Shown here in pieces: positions 12,601 through 27,600 of a stretch of DNA of 64,000 bases (positions are counted from its first letter, which is position 1; each line of letters begins with the position of its first letter). A program made the translations under genes and the position numbers. A model generated the notes under the pieces. The model made no database searches, was not told where the DNA came from, and saw only the letters and a list, made by a program, of their open reading frames with translations. This stretch comes from Echinarachnius parma (taxonomy: Eukaryota > Echinodermata > Echinoidea > Clypeasteroida > Echinarachniidae), in contig JBAMJV010005509.1 in NCBI GenBank assembly GCA_037951105.1, forward strand, positions 62,001 through 126,000, read 5' to 3'.

Positions 12601-15600
12601 TTTTCAAAACTTTTGATTTCCTCCATTCATTCATTTTGATGGTTGTGTGTTTTATGATTATTTACTATGTTAATTTATGATGTTATTCTGTATATTTTGC
12701 CAATTGTCATACTTTGTTTTTTAAATGAATTGTGGGAAAAAATAAAATAAAATAAAATACAATCAAATCAAATAATATATTTTGGCTGCCTCATAAACAA
12801 ACATTTTATTGCCAGGTCCCGAGTAAGCAAACATTCATGAATAAATAAAAGCGTCGCAATTTAGACTCTACTTACAAAGTGAAGCAAGGGACTTTACATC
12901 GTGATATAGCCCTATAAAAACGGGTAGACTATGTGGCATAGCTACGATGGGGCTAGCCTATCCGATAGGCGTCTGAGCTTTCTGGCAAGTACTAATCGCG
13001 TTAATATGGAGACGGAAAACCGGTGATCTCGAACCCGATGCGCGGAGCGCATCCGCCTATCATCAGTCATTTACTCATCATTATTCATATATGTTTATTG
13101 TATGTATGACGTTACCATGAGGTAACAGAGTCGCTTGTACCGACCTCAATTTATGGCCTAAACTGAGGTCTTTAACCCACTCCCTTCATGATTCTGAAAT
13201 CGCCATAAACTTTGCACTCAGACCAACCAGTTCCCGTAGTCAGAAATAAATTGTGTGAGAGAGAGAAAGAGGAAGAGAGAGAGACGTCGCATAGCGCATG
13301 GCGCACTGTGCTGTGTGAGATTGTGTGTGACTGTGTGTGACTGCCCGAGTTCTCTGGCCACTGCATGCACTGCATGCACTACAGAGTTCATATGACGTTA
13401 CAGCCTCATCGCTCATTGGCCTATTTTGGTCCATGTCACATAAATATTCATGAAATAGCTTTGCAGGGGGTTCATAGAAATCCTACGAAGAATCAATGTA
13501 AATCAATGCAAATAAAGTAAATAAAAACTTTTCACGTTCATGACTGACGATAGGCTTCGCGCTGCACGCTCAAACTAAGCATATCGCGGTTAGTACACTG
13601 CCGGTAGAACCTGCCAGACAGCACGATGCCTATCGGATAGGCTACGATGGGGCACTTACGTGCCCCTCTCAAACCTGCCCCAATAATTAGACAAAAGCAA
13701 TAAAAAAACATTGGGATAAAATAAAAATATATATATACTGTACCACCATAACTCAGGTGCACCCCAAAGGCGTACCCGGGGGGGGGGGGGGGGGGGGGGG
13801 TTCAAACCCCACTCCCCCCTTTGACCCCAAAATGACCGTTTTTACATGACCCCTTTACCACTTGTAACTGGTCTCGAGACCACTTTTTAGAGGTCTCGAC
13901 CATCATTACCAATGGTCTTGGCCTTGAAAATTTTCTCTTTGACCAACACCACCCCCCCCCCCCCCCCCTGAGAATTGTTGATGGACAACCCCCCCTAGAA
14001 AATTCTTCACAGACACCCCCCTCAAACAAAATTGACCGACACCCCCCCCCCGAAAATAATTTTGGTAGACCAAATAACCCTCCCCCCTCCCTCCCCCCCC
14101 CTTGAAAAAAAATCCTGGGTTCGCCAGCGAGCTCAACTACTCACTGGTAAGTAGCCAATGCTATGGGCGTGTCTCCGTCCTCGTCCTTCGCGTTCAGGTT
14201 AGCTCCAGCCTTGCACAGGATCTCTACTATTTCCAGGTTGCCATAATAACATGCAAAATGTAAAGCTGTCACCTGCTCGACAGTGAAAGTCACCTGTGAA
14301 TGAAAGTAATTTACATATTTATGTATTAACCTCTAATATAATTGCGCTCTAAAAACAGTCGGATAATTATCACTGCCTGCAGTCCTACATTGGTCCAGTG
14401 GCTTCGGAGGGGTTAACCATTGTATTTGGTATACGAGGCGGGAGGGCCCAAATGTAAAGCTGTCACCTGCTCGACAGTGAAAGTCACCTGTGAATGAAAG
14501 TAATTTACACTATTTATGTATTAACCTCTAATATAATTGCGCTCTAAAAACAGTCGGATAATTATCACTGCCTGCAGTCCTACATTGGTCCAGTGGCTTC
14601 GGAGGGGTTAACCATTGTATTTGGTATACGAGGCGGGAGGGCCCAAGGTTAAAGCCCCCCCCCCCCCCCCCCCAGCCCCTATCACCTCCGCCATTAACTT
14701 TGATTATACCCCAAAATGAAAACATTATTTAAATACGATTGTGTGTGTAAGTATATTGGGTATACTTGTACAATCATTTCTCCTTTTTATTTAGAGTTTA
14801 ACTTACAAGGTTCTTGTCCTTATTCAAGGCTTCCTTCACTTTAGCGACATCTCCCTCTTCGACTGCTTTGAGGAACTCTTTTGGGTCTGCAGTTTTCTCT
14901 GATGCTAGTGCCTGCCGGATATCTCCTGAATTCACCACACCTAGTCCCAGCGGGTCCAGGAGGTGCTTCATCAGTTGGATGACTAACTCTGCACGAAATA
15001 TCGTTTCATTTAATTCATAACTTTATTTAAGAGCTAAATCTACAATACATAATTGTACAAATATTAAGGCAATATCACGTAATCGCCATAACTGTTAAAT
15101 TCATTCATCACTCCAGTTTACAAACAATTATGATAATTGTGAACAACTATGTGGAGGAGGAGGATGAAGAATACGAAGAAGATGAAGTGAGTGAAGAGAA
15201 GATAATAACCATCAATAGGGGCAGAAACATTTCCATCAATTAAAGTTATGATTGTAATGTATGAACAAGTGCCTGGTGACTGTTATCTCTACGGGCATTG
15301 ACTACCTAGAAGGAACTACATCTACTAACTGTATACACAGTATTACCTACCTTCTCTGTCCTGTTCAAAGACCCCCTCTGTCCCACTGTCTTGCTCCAGC
15401 AGCGTGAGGGAGTCAGGGTTGAACGTCAAGAAGTGGCCCTCTACGTTCACCTTCACATCACCGTCTGCGTCCACCAGAAGGACACGCCCTTCCTTCCCGA
15501 GAGCCTTTGCGATACAATGGACATTGGTTTTATTGAGAGAAACAATTCACCCAACAGTCTCAGGTTTCATACAGTTCATACTGTCCCAAATCATTTTGTA

Positions 15601-18600
15601 TCATGTGATTATGTTGAAAATCAAGTGAATCAGAATAAAATCAAATACACCTATTGCAGGTAATCAAATGATTCTACCCATATGCCCGACCCCTCCCACC
15701 CCCCCCCCCCCCCCCAAACAAACAAATAAACAATCACAATAACATAAACAAATTAATACACAGAACTTTAATGAATATTTCATTTCATTTAATTTAATTT
15801 ATTTATGTCAATACTAGACGCTAAAACCTATGTAAAAGCAAACATTGTTCTATTAAATGAATTACATACTAGGCAAATAATTTTGTCTGATCTACCCCAT
15901 AGATCATAATTCAAAATTACATTTACGAAAAGGTCCATTTTCGCCTACTTTAGTTCGGTGCCTATGTAACGTAATGTTAGTGACTTGGGAAATCATCCGC
16001 GATAGTTATCCACAAATGTCACACGGTGTATCTACCTTGTCCATCTTAGAATTCCATTCTCCGTGGTTCATTTGAAGCTTCTTGGCCTTCTCCAAATCTG
16101 AGATGATCTTCACTGTGTCTCCTGCTTTGAATGTTGGCAGCTGTGTGAATGGGAGAGGATATATAGCAAGTTAGGAATTAGACTTGTTACAAAATGCAAA
16201 ACAATTCATTTCGGAAAAAGTTCCTGCATACGCGCACGATATAGGAAGGGGGGCGCAGTTTAAAAACAACATTTGGCAAATTGTTTATCAATCGTACAGC
16301 ATGAATCATTACGTTGTAGAGATTAACATAATTTAAATATACATGTTTGATATGTTTTAAGATTGATGTTAAACAAAATTAAATCACAAGTCATAGAATA
16401 ATTTGTATATTCACATTACACATGTAGGCTACATCATGCATTATCATACCACAGTAACTGCCGCATGGTTAAATATAAATGTTTTTCCATCTGGATACTT
16501 GATCTTGACGTCACCAGTTCCAAGAACTCTTTCCAGTGTGCCGACCTTTCCAATGTACTGATACAAAAAAAAGATAAAAATTAAAGATATAAATTAATCA
16601 GTCTTCCTTTTGAAAGAGTATGATATTATTATGGTTATATAACTCAAAGAAAATGTGATTTGGGTCAATGACAATATAAGTGTAATTCAAACAGAATAAT
16701 TTGGTTATTAAAACAAGAAGGCAAGGCTCGAAGTCGGTATAGCCACAATCAATTCAGGGTGCAACTTTTTTTCTATGAGTGTTACGCATCTCTCCTGGAA
16801 AATCCAAGTGATGGAATCAAATGTCTTATGGCCTGAAATGTTGGACCCAATGAGTTCTTCTCTAGGCAGCAACTTTTGTTTGAATTTCAAGTGTATTGGC
16901 TGTGTGAGAATGGAAAACGAGGGCTGTTACGCATTTGCACTTTGAAAAAATGCATTTTTTTCAACTGTTATAACACAGTAATAACTTAAGATATACCACA
17001 TCTGTTCATGCCATCTCATAGCCTGTTTTATCTTCTGTCAGTCACTTTTTATGGCTTGAGAATTGACCTTAAGATGGTGAAATAGTGGTCGTTCCGTGAA
17101 AAGGCACAATTGTTACACTTTTTAGAAAAAAACATCTATGGCATCATTTTACCACTATAATTTTTATATTTCAGTGTTGTATTCATTGGTGATTGGTTTT
17201 ATTTTATAAGTAACATATTGTCTTATCATCAGAAACAAAACATCAAACATAGATACAAACATTAGAAAAATATGTGCCCCCATTGTGATCATAAATTTTG
17301 TCCGGAAATTTCTGTAGTGTCCGTAATTTACTGCTATGTGAAAATGTTTCCAAAGTTCTTATATCCCTTGCATTATGTAACTACCCCCGGGGACTAGCTG
17401 TGGTAAATAAATGTTCAACTTAGCTTAAAAGTTTTTTTTTAGGAATTTAATAAATGGCATTTGTAGTGTCCGTAACATGTATAGTGTTCGTAACACAAGT
17501 GTGTGATGTATACAAATACTTTTTGATAAATAAATACTTCTATTTCTAATTTAAATTTGATTTGTTACAGTTGCACTTCTCAGCAGGAGAACTTAACCGA
17601 TATTGACCAATATTGACATTGCTTGACTCTGCACAACTAGGTTCGCCAATGAAGGCCAACTCACTGAAGTCGGCGGTGGGTACACATTCTTTTGGAAAGG
17701 GCCCGAAGGCCTCACCGAAGACCAGCCCCGCAATCAAGACTTCCATCTTAGGCACTCTTGCAGAACTACCACAAGGCCACAGTGCCCGCCTGATGTCATG
17801 CCGAATCCCCTTGAACAACAACCAACACATGACTATCATCGTTGCATATGCTCCAACTCTTCCTAGTTCAGATGAGGATATAAGGAAGCATTTTACAGCG
17901 ATCCGAATGACCTGCTAGAGACTGTCCCCTGCACTGACAAACTCAACGTTTACAATATGTGACGTCAATGCACGAGTTGGATCCGAAGCAGAGCAGTGGC
18001 CTGGCACTCCTGGCAAAAATGGCGTAGGAAAAATGAACTCCAATGGGCTCCTCCTACTACAGCTCTGTGTCGATCACCAGCTCTGTATCACCAACACCAT
18101 GTTCAGACTATCTACTAAGTACAAAACATCATGGCAGCATCCAAGATCGAAACATTGTCATCTCATTGACTATGTCATTACTAGACAACGGGAACAAGAT
18201 GACACTCTCATTACAAGAGCGAGGCGAGGCGCCTGCTGCTGGACACACCATAACCTCATCAGATCCAAGCTGCGGCTGAATGTAATTAGCACCCCGTCAC
18301 AAGGCCAAGAACGCTGGAGTGCGCAAACTCGAAACCAGCAAGCTACGGAATAAAGTCATAGCTGAGAACCTCACCACAAACATCACTGTAACACTCTCTA
18401 CACATCCAGAAACCACCAATCAGAATATATCTGAGGACGGGGACCTCCTAAAGAACTCTTCTCGAAGTCACTGAGAGCACCATCGGCCAATGTAAAAAAA
18501 AAAAAAAAAACACCAGGACTGGTTCGATGACAATGATGAGTTGATTTACTCCCACATTGAGGAAAATATGAAGGCACACATCCAACTGTTAGCCTGCCCC

Positions 18601-21600
18601 ACATCTGCAGAGAGAAAAGACAACTTCTCACAAATCAAGGCAAACATGCAACAGCATCCGTACCATGAAGGATACATGGTGGAAAGCGAAGGCTGCTTAA
18701 ATCCAAGCAGCAGCGGACATAAATGATTCAAGAGCCTTTTTTGAAGCTATCAAATCTGTTTACCGTCCACCACACAGCAAAACATGTCCACTAACGAATG
18801 ATGATGGCTCCCTAATCACCTCACGATCAGGTATACGAGAAAGATGGGCAAACCAATTCAAGGACCTACTAAATCAAGAAACTGAGGTCGATATGGAAAT
18901 CATCAACCAGATTCCCGAACACACCATCTTGGAATCCTTAGACCTACCGCCATCCATTCTTGAAGTCGAGACTGCCATTAAAAAAATCAAGAACGGCAAG
19001 TCACCAGGACCTGATGGCATTCCTGGATACATATTCAAGCACGGTGTCCCCCTACTTTGCCAAGATATTCATGCACTCCTAAGCAAAGCATGCATGGGAG
19101 AAGGAGACTATCCCACCGGAATGGATAGATGCAGACATAGTTACCATCTTCAAAAAAGGAGACAGAGCAGACTGCGGTAATTACCGAGGCATTTCATTAT
19201 TGGAAACTATCGGCAAGATCTTCGCCCGTGTTCTACTCCGCCTAGTGCAAAAAGTACCTGTGGCTATCTTACCTGAGACGCAATGCGGTTTCCGACCGAA
19301 TCGAGGCACATCAGACATGATCTTTGCAGCCCGTCAGATCCAGGAAAATGCCGTGAACAGAACAAGGGCCTGTACCTCATATTATTCGACCTTACAATGG
19401 CCTTTGACACGAACAACAGGGAGGCACTCTGGAAGTTGTTTTTTTTTATTAAGTACGGCTGTCCTACCAAGTTCACCAACCTCATCCGGCTACTGCATGA
19501 TGGCATGCAAAGAAGGGTGAAATCAGACAACACACTATCAGACTCATTCAACATCACCAATGGAGTGAAGCAAGGCTGTGTGCTGGCAACAACGCTATTT
19601 GGCATATATACCTTACAGCAGTCATTCGTGAAGCATTTGGCAATAGCCAAGGAAGTTGGTATCAACATAGGTTTATTTTACAAAAGTTTGGTAATATAAC
19701 ATGTATAGCCTGACACTTTGAAATGTTATCTGTTTGAAGTTTGTTTTATTGGAATTTTAGCCTTTTGTACCCCAAATTGCAGGAATTATATAAATTGCTC
19801 TTAAGAAATATCTCTTCAAGTTTTTTTATGTCAGGAATAGACCAAATGCTGCTCATAAACTTAAGTTGACAAAATACAAACACATGGGTAACATATTATA
19901 CTGTATACATAATATATATGCCAGTCCTAAAGTGAGCTGTAGTGTCCATAACAAGCTAAAGTCAATTGTAAAGTACTTATCTTGACATCATGTACCTTGG
20001 AATATGTACTAACACTCTTTTTGTTATATTGACATGGTCTTGTACAGAAGTTTTATTAGTATTAGTCAACACTATCAAGTTCCAACCTTTTGAAGATGTA
20101 TTTTAATTAATTTGTTCAGCTTTTTGTATCCCAAACAGCAAAATTACAATGAACAGATTTGAAAAGATACTGTCTTTAGGGTTTAATTCATAATTGGACC
20201 TCAAAGTATGCAATAACAACATGTAATATTGCATTAATGAATATTATGTATTCTATGTATAATATGTAGTGTCCGTAACACCCCACAAGATACTGTACAT
20301 GAGTTATTTTGGACATTCTATCACAGAAGTATCATCAAATATGAAACTCAACAATCTAATAACTTGTATATGCCAAATTTTATCTATGAATTTTCACGTT
20401 CAACTATTACTTATGCTGAACCTAAAATGAATTATCAAATGAAGTAAAACAATGCCCATCACTTGCAACTTTTAAACGGAAATGTAAAGATTATTTGTTA
20501 AACTCCCAGAATTTCTAAGGACATTAATATAGTGTTTCAATTGCCTTATGTGTTTTGTTTCATTGTAGTAGTATAGCCATGTCCTGTTTTTGTTTTCTTT
20601 TATGTGCTTTGTACATTGATATTGAAGCATATTTATTGAAATGTATTATTCCTGGAAAAAACCTTTCATAGGTCTAATGGCCATTGTTTTTTCCCCCACT
20701 TTTTAATCTTGTAAACTGCTTCATCTTCTTCTTATTTTCTCAAATGTATATATTTGTATTGTATGTTTTACATTGTACTCTGTATTTACACTGTTTTTTT
20801 ATTCAGATGTGGAAGTAAACTTGAAACTTAAAACTTGATATGGAACTAGCATTGCTAGCAATTTAAATTTGTTTTATATAAACAGATGGGACCAACGTTT
20901 GGAATTAGTCTCATTTACCAGTGTTTAGTTGGCTTTTGAAAAGGTTGCATGTTTTGAAATAAATGGCATTTATCAGGTTTTACCTTGTGTTGCCTGTGAT
21001 GTGTAAACTGTGTATGTTTTATAGACTGAAGTAAGTGCCTTTTGGTTCTATTTTTCAAAAATGACCAAGAAATTACATAATAAGTGCAAAATGTTTGTCT
21101 ATTAAGGTAAATAAAGCTGGAAATTTTCATTTGAAAAGATTTGCGTAGTGTCCGTAACACCCACAACGCCCCTTTGTATTGCTGTTCACAAAATGATAAC
21201 CAAGATAGTTTCCTTCAGCATATTGCAGAGTATTAACCCTGGGGTATGGATAAACCATTTAGGGTTGATGAAAATATTCTAAGTCATACTTCATTTTTGG
21301 ACCCAAGTGCAAATGTTTTTGCCCTCTGATTGTGGCTATACCGAGTACATAATGTGGTCAAGAGGGCGCCGAAAGAAATAGTTTCTTTGTAATGTCATAC
21401 AAAACTAAGTGTTTATTATTTGATCAATATGTTATATCATCGGTTTAGAAACAAGTAAAATATTCATGAAGAATTCCAATTAGAATATAAATAAGTCCCA
21501 CATTTATTTGATAATTTAAGCCTTACGGAAATATTATTAAAGCTAAAGGCTAAACACTTTTTGAAATATACCAATTTTTGAAATATCAATCTCTCTATTG

Positions 21601-24600
21601 AACCATTCTCGATTTTTAATGGAAAACTGAAGGGCTTCCTCTTCCGTTAACGACTGGTATTTGAGTGAAAGTAGCCTTCTTTGTCATGAAAGGGCAATAT
21701 TTTAAAATAGTTACCTTCTCCATGCCATCGACCCAGCCTCCGTGGTTCTTCTGCATTGGTTCTAGGATGCGTTTCTCTAACATCACAGCAACACGGTCCC
21801 CAACCTCCACCGTGCTTTGCTCACCTGTGTATAGTCATACATAACTGACATGTTATGGGGTTCCCTTTAATATACAGGGTGGCCCCCCAAAACGGAACGG
21901 GATACTAGCCACAATAAAGAATCATGATGACTAGGTTCATGTGATAGGGCATCTTTTTACAAAGAACAATGATACCAAGAACAATAATTTTGGACAAGTA
22001 GTTTTTTTGTTTACCGAGTCGGTGCCTGATAAATCGCACTTCCTGCCCGTCATAGCATCGAACAACTTAGTACGAAAAATCAGCCAATATTCCGACCCTT
22101 TCTCTACAGAGTCTGAACTCGTTGCTATTCGTTTGTATGCTGGAGCAATGTTCGCCTCGACCACCATTGCGATAGCTACGGCGCTAGCTAGCGCTATCTA
22201 GCGAACGCGTACCATGCCTTGTGTTATCAAGGATCTTACACGCGCGGTCACTAAACTGTACAAGGATTTATGCCATGGAGGCGGTACGTTCCCGATATAT
22301 TACTTATCAATTGTGTATTCGTATAGTTTCCGTATAGTAAAGCCCAATGCCCACTATGCGATCTGGGCTTAGCGATCTATAGCGATCTTGCCCGAATAGG
22401 AGCGATCCCCTGAGATATGTGGTTAAGTCGCAAAGTGGGCACCAGTGGCCGCACCAGATCGCTGTAACTCGCGTCCGCAAGGGTGGTGTCGGTTGCGGTC
22501 GCCGGGGTTTTGACATGTTCAAAAATCTGGCGACCAGATCGGTCTCGATCGCATTCGCGGCGATCTGCTGCGGGCATTGGTGCCCACTTTGCGACTTAAC
22601 ACAGATCTCAGGGGATCGATCCTATTCGGGCAAGATCGCATAGGGGCTAGCGACCTTGGAATCACATCAGTTCGCAGTGAGTCAGCCAGATTCCATTGTG
22701 CACTCGATCTATTCAGTGTGACTTCTTCGGGGTCATGCCTTGGCCCCATTTCCACGTATTGTCGAGGAATACAATAGCCAGGAATTAATGCTCGTTTGAT
22801 TTGAATTTGTTGGAATGGGTAGAATATGTGAGCATGGCCAGGCATGGCTAGCCGTTTTAACATGTATTTCCTTTTCTTGATATCAAGAATTACCATTGCT
22901 TAACAACAACAAATAATTTCTTGATATCAAGAATTAATTTCTTGATATCAAGAATTAATTTCTTGATATCAAGAATTCATTTCTTGATATCAAGAATTCA
23001 TTTCTTGATATCAAGAAAATAATTCTTGATTCTCGCAGGGCGCCTTTGTAAAGCAGTTTCGCATAACTGAACATCGAATTATTGATATAAAGAAATAATT
23101 TTCTGTTGTTAACCAATGCAATGGTAATTCTTGATTTCAAGAATTCAATTCTTGATATCAAGAAATCGAATTCTTGATATCAAGAAATCGAATTCTGGAT
23201 ATCAAGAAATCGAATTCTGGATATCATGAATTTATTTCTTGATATCAAGAATTTAATTATTGATATATAAAAACAGAATTCTTTTATATCAAGGATTGAA
23301 TTCTTGTTATCAGGAAATATGAATAATTGTTCAAACGGCTTGCCATTTGTGCGATCCCGCCCGACATGCGATCGAGAACGAAATTTATGAACATGTCCAA
23401 AACCTGGCGACCGCAACCGACACCACCCTTGCGGACGCGAGTAACAGCGATCTGGTGCGGCCATTGGTGCCCACTTTGCGACTTAACCACAGATCTCAGG
23501 GGATCACACCTTTTCGGGCAAGATCGCTCTAGATCGCTAGGCGCAGATCGCAAAGTGGGCACTGGGTTTATAAACAAAACTCGCAAAGCTGATTATGATG
23601 TCTAGACAAGCAAGAGCGAACAATACCTGGCTATAATCATCAACCATGCACGCATGCGTGGAAATAGGGACAATGCATTTCTCAGGGGAAGTCGCCGTGA
23701 GATCGCATAGTGGGCACCGAAAAGATCGCGTACGCAATGAGATCGGGCTGACTCGCGGCGAACTGGTGCGATTCACACCGAACTGAGATCGCTAGCAACT
23801 CGGGCTAGATCGCAAGCGCAGATCGTATAGTGGGCACTAGGCTTTATACTTATATGTATAGTATCTATGTTAGTTTCCGGTCCCACACTAGTAATGGTGC
23901 CGTCAGACTGCAGCTACGCTTCTCCTGCGCTCTAGACAATAGCTGGTCACAAGCTCTGGAATGTATCTGCAAAATGTCTTTTGTCCAATGAGGATCTGAA
24001 CGGGAAGATTATCTCACATGTGTCAATAGATATCCTTCCATGAATGCACAGACAATATCTCGCTGAACAAAAGATTAGGTCGCCGTAGTTCTGCGTTTGC
24101 TTTGGACATGTCGAAAACAAGCGTAGCTCTTCCACGACCTCACATCTGCTCATCTTTTGTTCAGGGAGCCATTGTATGTCCATGCATGAGAGGCTAACCT
24201 TTCACCTATGTGCCATAATCCTCCCATTCATTCGTCATTTAACAAAATACATTTTATAAAAGGCAACTCTAGCTACTCGTTCTTACAATGCTTCACCTCG
24301 CACTTCCAAATGTATGAATGGGGATTAGAAGCGCAGGGAACCTAACATGGTGTCACTCACAGCGCCCTATAACAAAAACTACACAAACATTATGACTGTT
24401 CTTGGTATCGTTTTTCATTGGAAAAGACACCCTATCTGATGTATATAATCATTTTGTTACTTTATTTTGGTATTCACCCTGTATATGACATCATACTACA
24501 TACCACATAGACGGTGTATAGTGGAACCATATGCCGTGGTACAAGCCTCGGTACATAGACTAATTTGTTGGTCTAAACTGAATAATATACAGATGTTAAC

Positions 24601-27600
24601 TGGTGGTGGAGGGAATATCACAGAATGTTCTGATCTCCGAGGGATTTGAAATGCTATGGAGGGAAGGTTATAAGTCATGAGACGTAGTCGAGGGACTTTC
24701 TTCACGAAATGGCACTTCACTGAATCCCGCGGGAACATTGCATGATTTTCCCGACAACAAAGTCAACATCTGTCATTATTACATGACAAAAGTAACACAT
24801 CTGTACACTTTAAGTCTGTCTGAGCTCAATCACAAAATGTGGCTTTTCAAAGTGATAATGTTGACGTATTGTGACGTCATAATATAATCCCCTCTCTCGA
24901 TTCCATTGTGACGTCATAATACAATCTCTCTTGCAGCGTGCGCCATGTAATATAACACCTGCCGTGGACTATTATACTGTTGTTAACTGGCGGTGGAGGG
25001 AATAGCACGGAATATTACATCCCGAGGAATTTTAAATGCTATTGAGGGAAGAGTAAATAAGTCCCGAGACGAAGTCGAGGGACTTATTTTCTTCACGAAA
25101 TAGCATTTGGAATCCCGAGGGTAGGAATATTCCGTGATTTTCCCGACAACAAAGTTAACAACTGTTTTATCATCTGACTGTCAAATTGAAATCATAATCC
25201 GTTTCACTCGCTCACAGAAACACCCGCTTCACATCACATTCACACAACACGCACAACGCAGAGTTCAACGGCATTCATGTGCACAATAAAGTCGATCGGC
25301 GTACTTAGAATTGCCTTTCTCAGCACTAATATCTCAACATATTCAGATCACTGCATTTCTATCAGAACTATTTGTCGATTGTTTCCTTCGATTATATTTA
25401 CCAGGTCACTTTCTGATCCAATTGTACTGAAAATCGCTGATTTTCGTTTTTTTTCTTTTCTTTCGTTCGCTGCCCGCGAGATAAATGGTTTTACACGTGT
25501 CACATGCATGTACAAGTAACACGGTACGATACGCCGGTATGTACACGTTTAATACGGTATGTGTACATTTTGTATCGTAAACAATTGCCCCTTGACTTGC
25601 AGGGGTGTAATATTGCCATGTACTATCCAAAAATATAACACGGCAGCGGCATGTACTGTATTTACTAAATCAGGTGATAAAACAAACTATTATATCATCT
25701 GACTTAGTAAAATACGCGTCGTCGATTGGCTAAACACGGTCACATGATTGGAATTTGGGGTGTCATTTTGGCATGACACCATGGTCAGAGAGTTATGACA
25801 CCCGCATGGCGCGCGCTGCAAAATAGATTGTATTATGACGTCACAATGAGAACCATGTATGGTACACGTACCATACTAGTTTTTGACTGATTTCAGTTTC
25901 AATGCATGAATGCCCCGGATTTAGCCAGATGATATAACAGTTGTTAACTTTGTTGTCGGGGGGGGGGGGGGGGGGGGAAATGCTATTTCGTGAAGAAAAT
26001 AAGTCCCTCGACTACGTCTCGGGACTGATTTACTCTTCCCTCAATAGCATTTAAAATCCCTCGGATGGAACATTCCGTGATGTTCCCTCCACCACCAGTT
26101 AACAACTGTATAATGGCAATCACGTGACTGTGTTGAGCCAATCAATGACTCGTATTTTACTAAATCATGTAATATAACATTTTGTATTATTATCAGCCAA
26201 AATTCCCAAACACAGGATACAAACATGTCATTACTTTAACTTCATGTATTTAATCCATTGGTTAAAGGGCAATGAACCCAAGCAAAATGTTGCTTTCATA
26301 GTCTTGAAGAGATTAAGAAGAATAATCTCTGAAAGTTAGAGCATAATCGGGTAAGAAACAAGAAAACTACGGCTCTTTGAAGATGTCCATTTATTCCTAT
26401 GGGGAACTCAAATTGGCAATGCACTCTGATAAGTGTGTGGACAACTCCACATATGTAATGTACACAAATGTTCCCATTTTTACAGTTTTCTTCATAGTCA
26501 CATTTTTCCATTCCCCCAACTCATGATATGTTATGTATAAAAGCATTCTACAAAACATATGTTGAACTCGAACGAAGGGTAAACATAAATTTTGAGAAAA
26601 TTGAACAAAACTGAAATTTTGTGTACAAAATGTATGGGGAGTTGTCCACAACTTTGCCAGAGTGCGTTGCCATTTGAGTCACTCAAAGAAATACATGACT
26701 CTTTTCAAAGAGCCATAGTTTTCTTATTTCTTGACCGATTGTGCTCAAATTTTCAGAGACTATTCATTATATGTAGTGTCTTATAGTGCATACAACAATT
26801 TGTCTGGATTTCATTGTCCTTTAATGTTTAAAACAAATTATGTACTAAGACAGGTTTGACTGTAGAGTCAAACCTTAGTGGCCACCTGTCTATAGCAACC
26901 AACCTGCCTATAGTGGCCAGAAAAAGTAATCCCCTGCAGAAAAACACTGTTATGGAACCTGTCTATAGTGGTCACCTGGCTGTAGTGGCCACTATTATTG
27001 ACTCCTTTGGGTGGTCACTATAACCATATTTGACTGTATAGTGTATCAAATTAACTGATGGACTATATTTATATTGGGTTAAATGTGTCTTTTGGCCATT
27101 AAATCAAGTAATGAAAATGAATATTTTACACATTAGATTATGGGATAGCTAATATATGTACTATAATCACAATGTTCAATTTAGGATCCAGAATTATGAT
27201 ATTCGTGCTGAAACACATAAGTGTATGTTACAACGTATGTTACAAAATATAAATAACTCAAAGTAAATATGACACAGATCAATAAATTTGCAGCAAAATA
27301 AGACAGTGGTCGAATTAAATAACATGTATGCTTACAAGTAAAGCAATACAACAATATTGACTGGGGGCTGCAGAAAGTAATCTGATGTTGTTCCAAACTA
27401 AAATTAAACCCACAGTGTAACATGTGTTGGTCCTATTCCCAGCCTTACCAAATCTCGGCAGATGATCCTTGTAGTACGCACTCCCATTAGCAGCCTTGAT
27501 GCACTTGACATCTACCTTCCCATCATGCCCCACGCGATACTCATAGGCCCCTCCCTTGTTCCAGCGCACTGCCACGGCGCTGCGGAGGGTATTGGCCCAA

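Larger units (their letters stand above)
16734..21344. mobile_element. Large insertion bounded by 'tcggtatagccacaatca' inverted ends
   Basis: An 18-bp sequence at 16734-16751 is present inverted at 21327-21344. The interior carries four plus-strand copies of the gtagtgtccgtaac motif (17314, 17463, 20266, 21145) and two variants (17482, 19939), and is split by an RTE-like LINE and a second LINE tail. No target duplication is evident, so the class is undetermined. Confidence 0.5.
21875..24481. mobile_element. Mariner-type element with TA target duplication, later invaded
   Basis: Ends cagggtggcc and caccctg are flanked by TA. Subterminal arms also match, for example 'gataccaagaaca' near 21970 and its inverted near-match around 24390-24420. 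The interior holds a second foldback element (22338-23846). No transposase frame seen. Confidence 0.65.

Noticed and set aside
22519..22896. 125-codon minus-strand frame
   Set aside because: Runs through FB-E and part of the palindrome array; the sequence is repeat-derived.
22870..23310. Spaced palindromes resembling a CRISPR or operator array
   Set aside because: Linkers are short, similar to each other and lie inside a foldback transposon.
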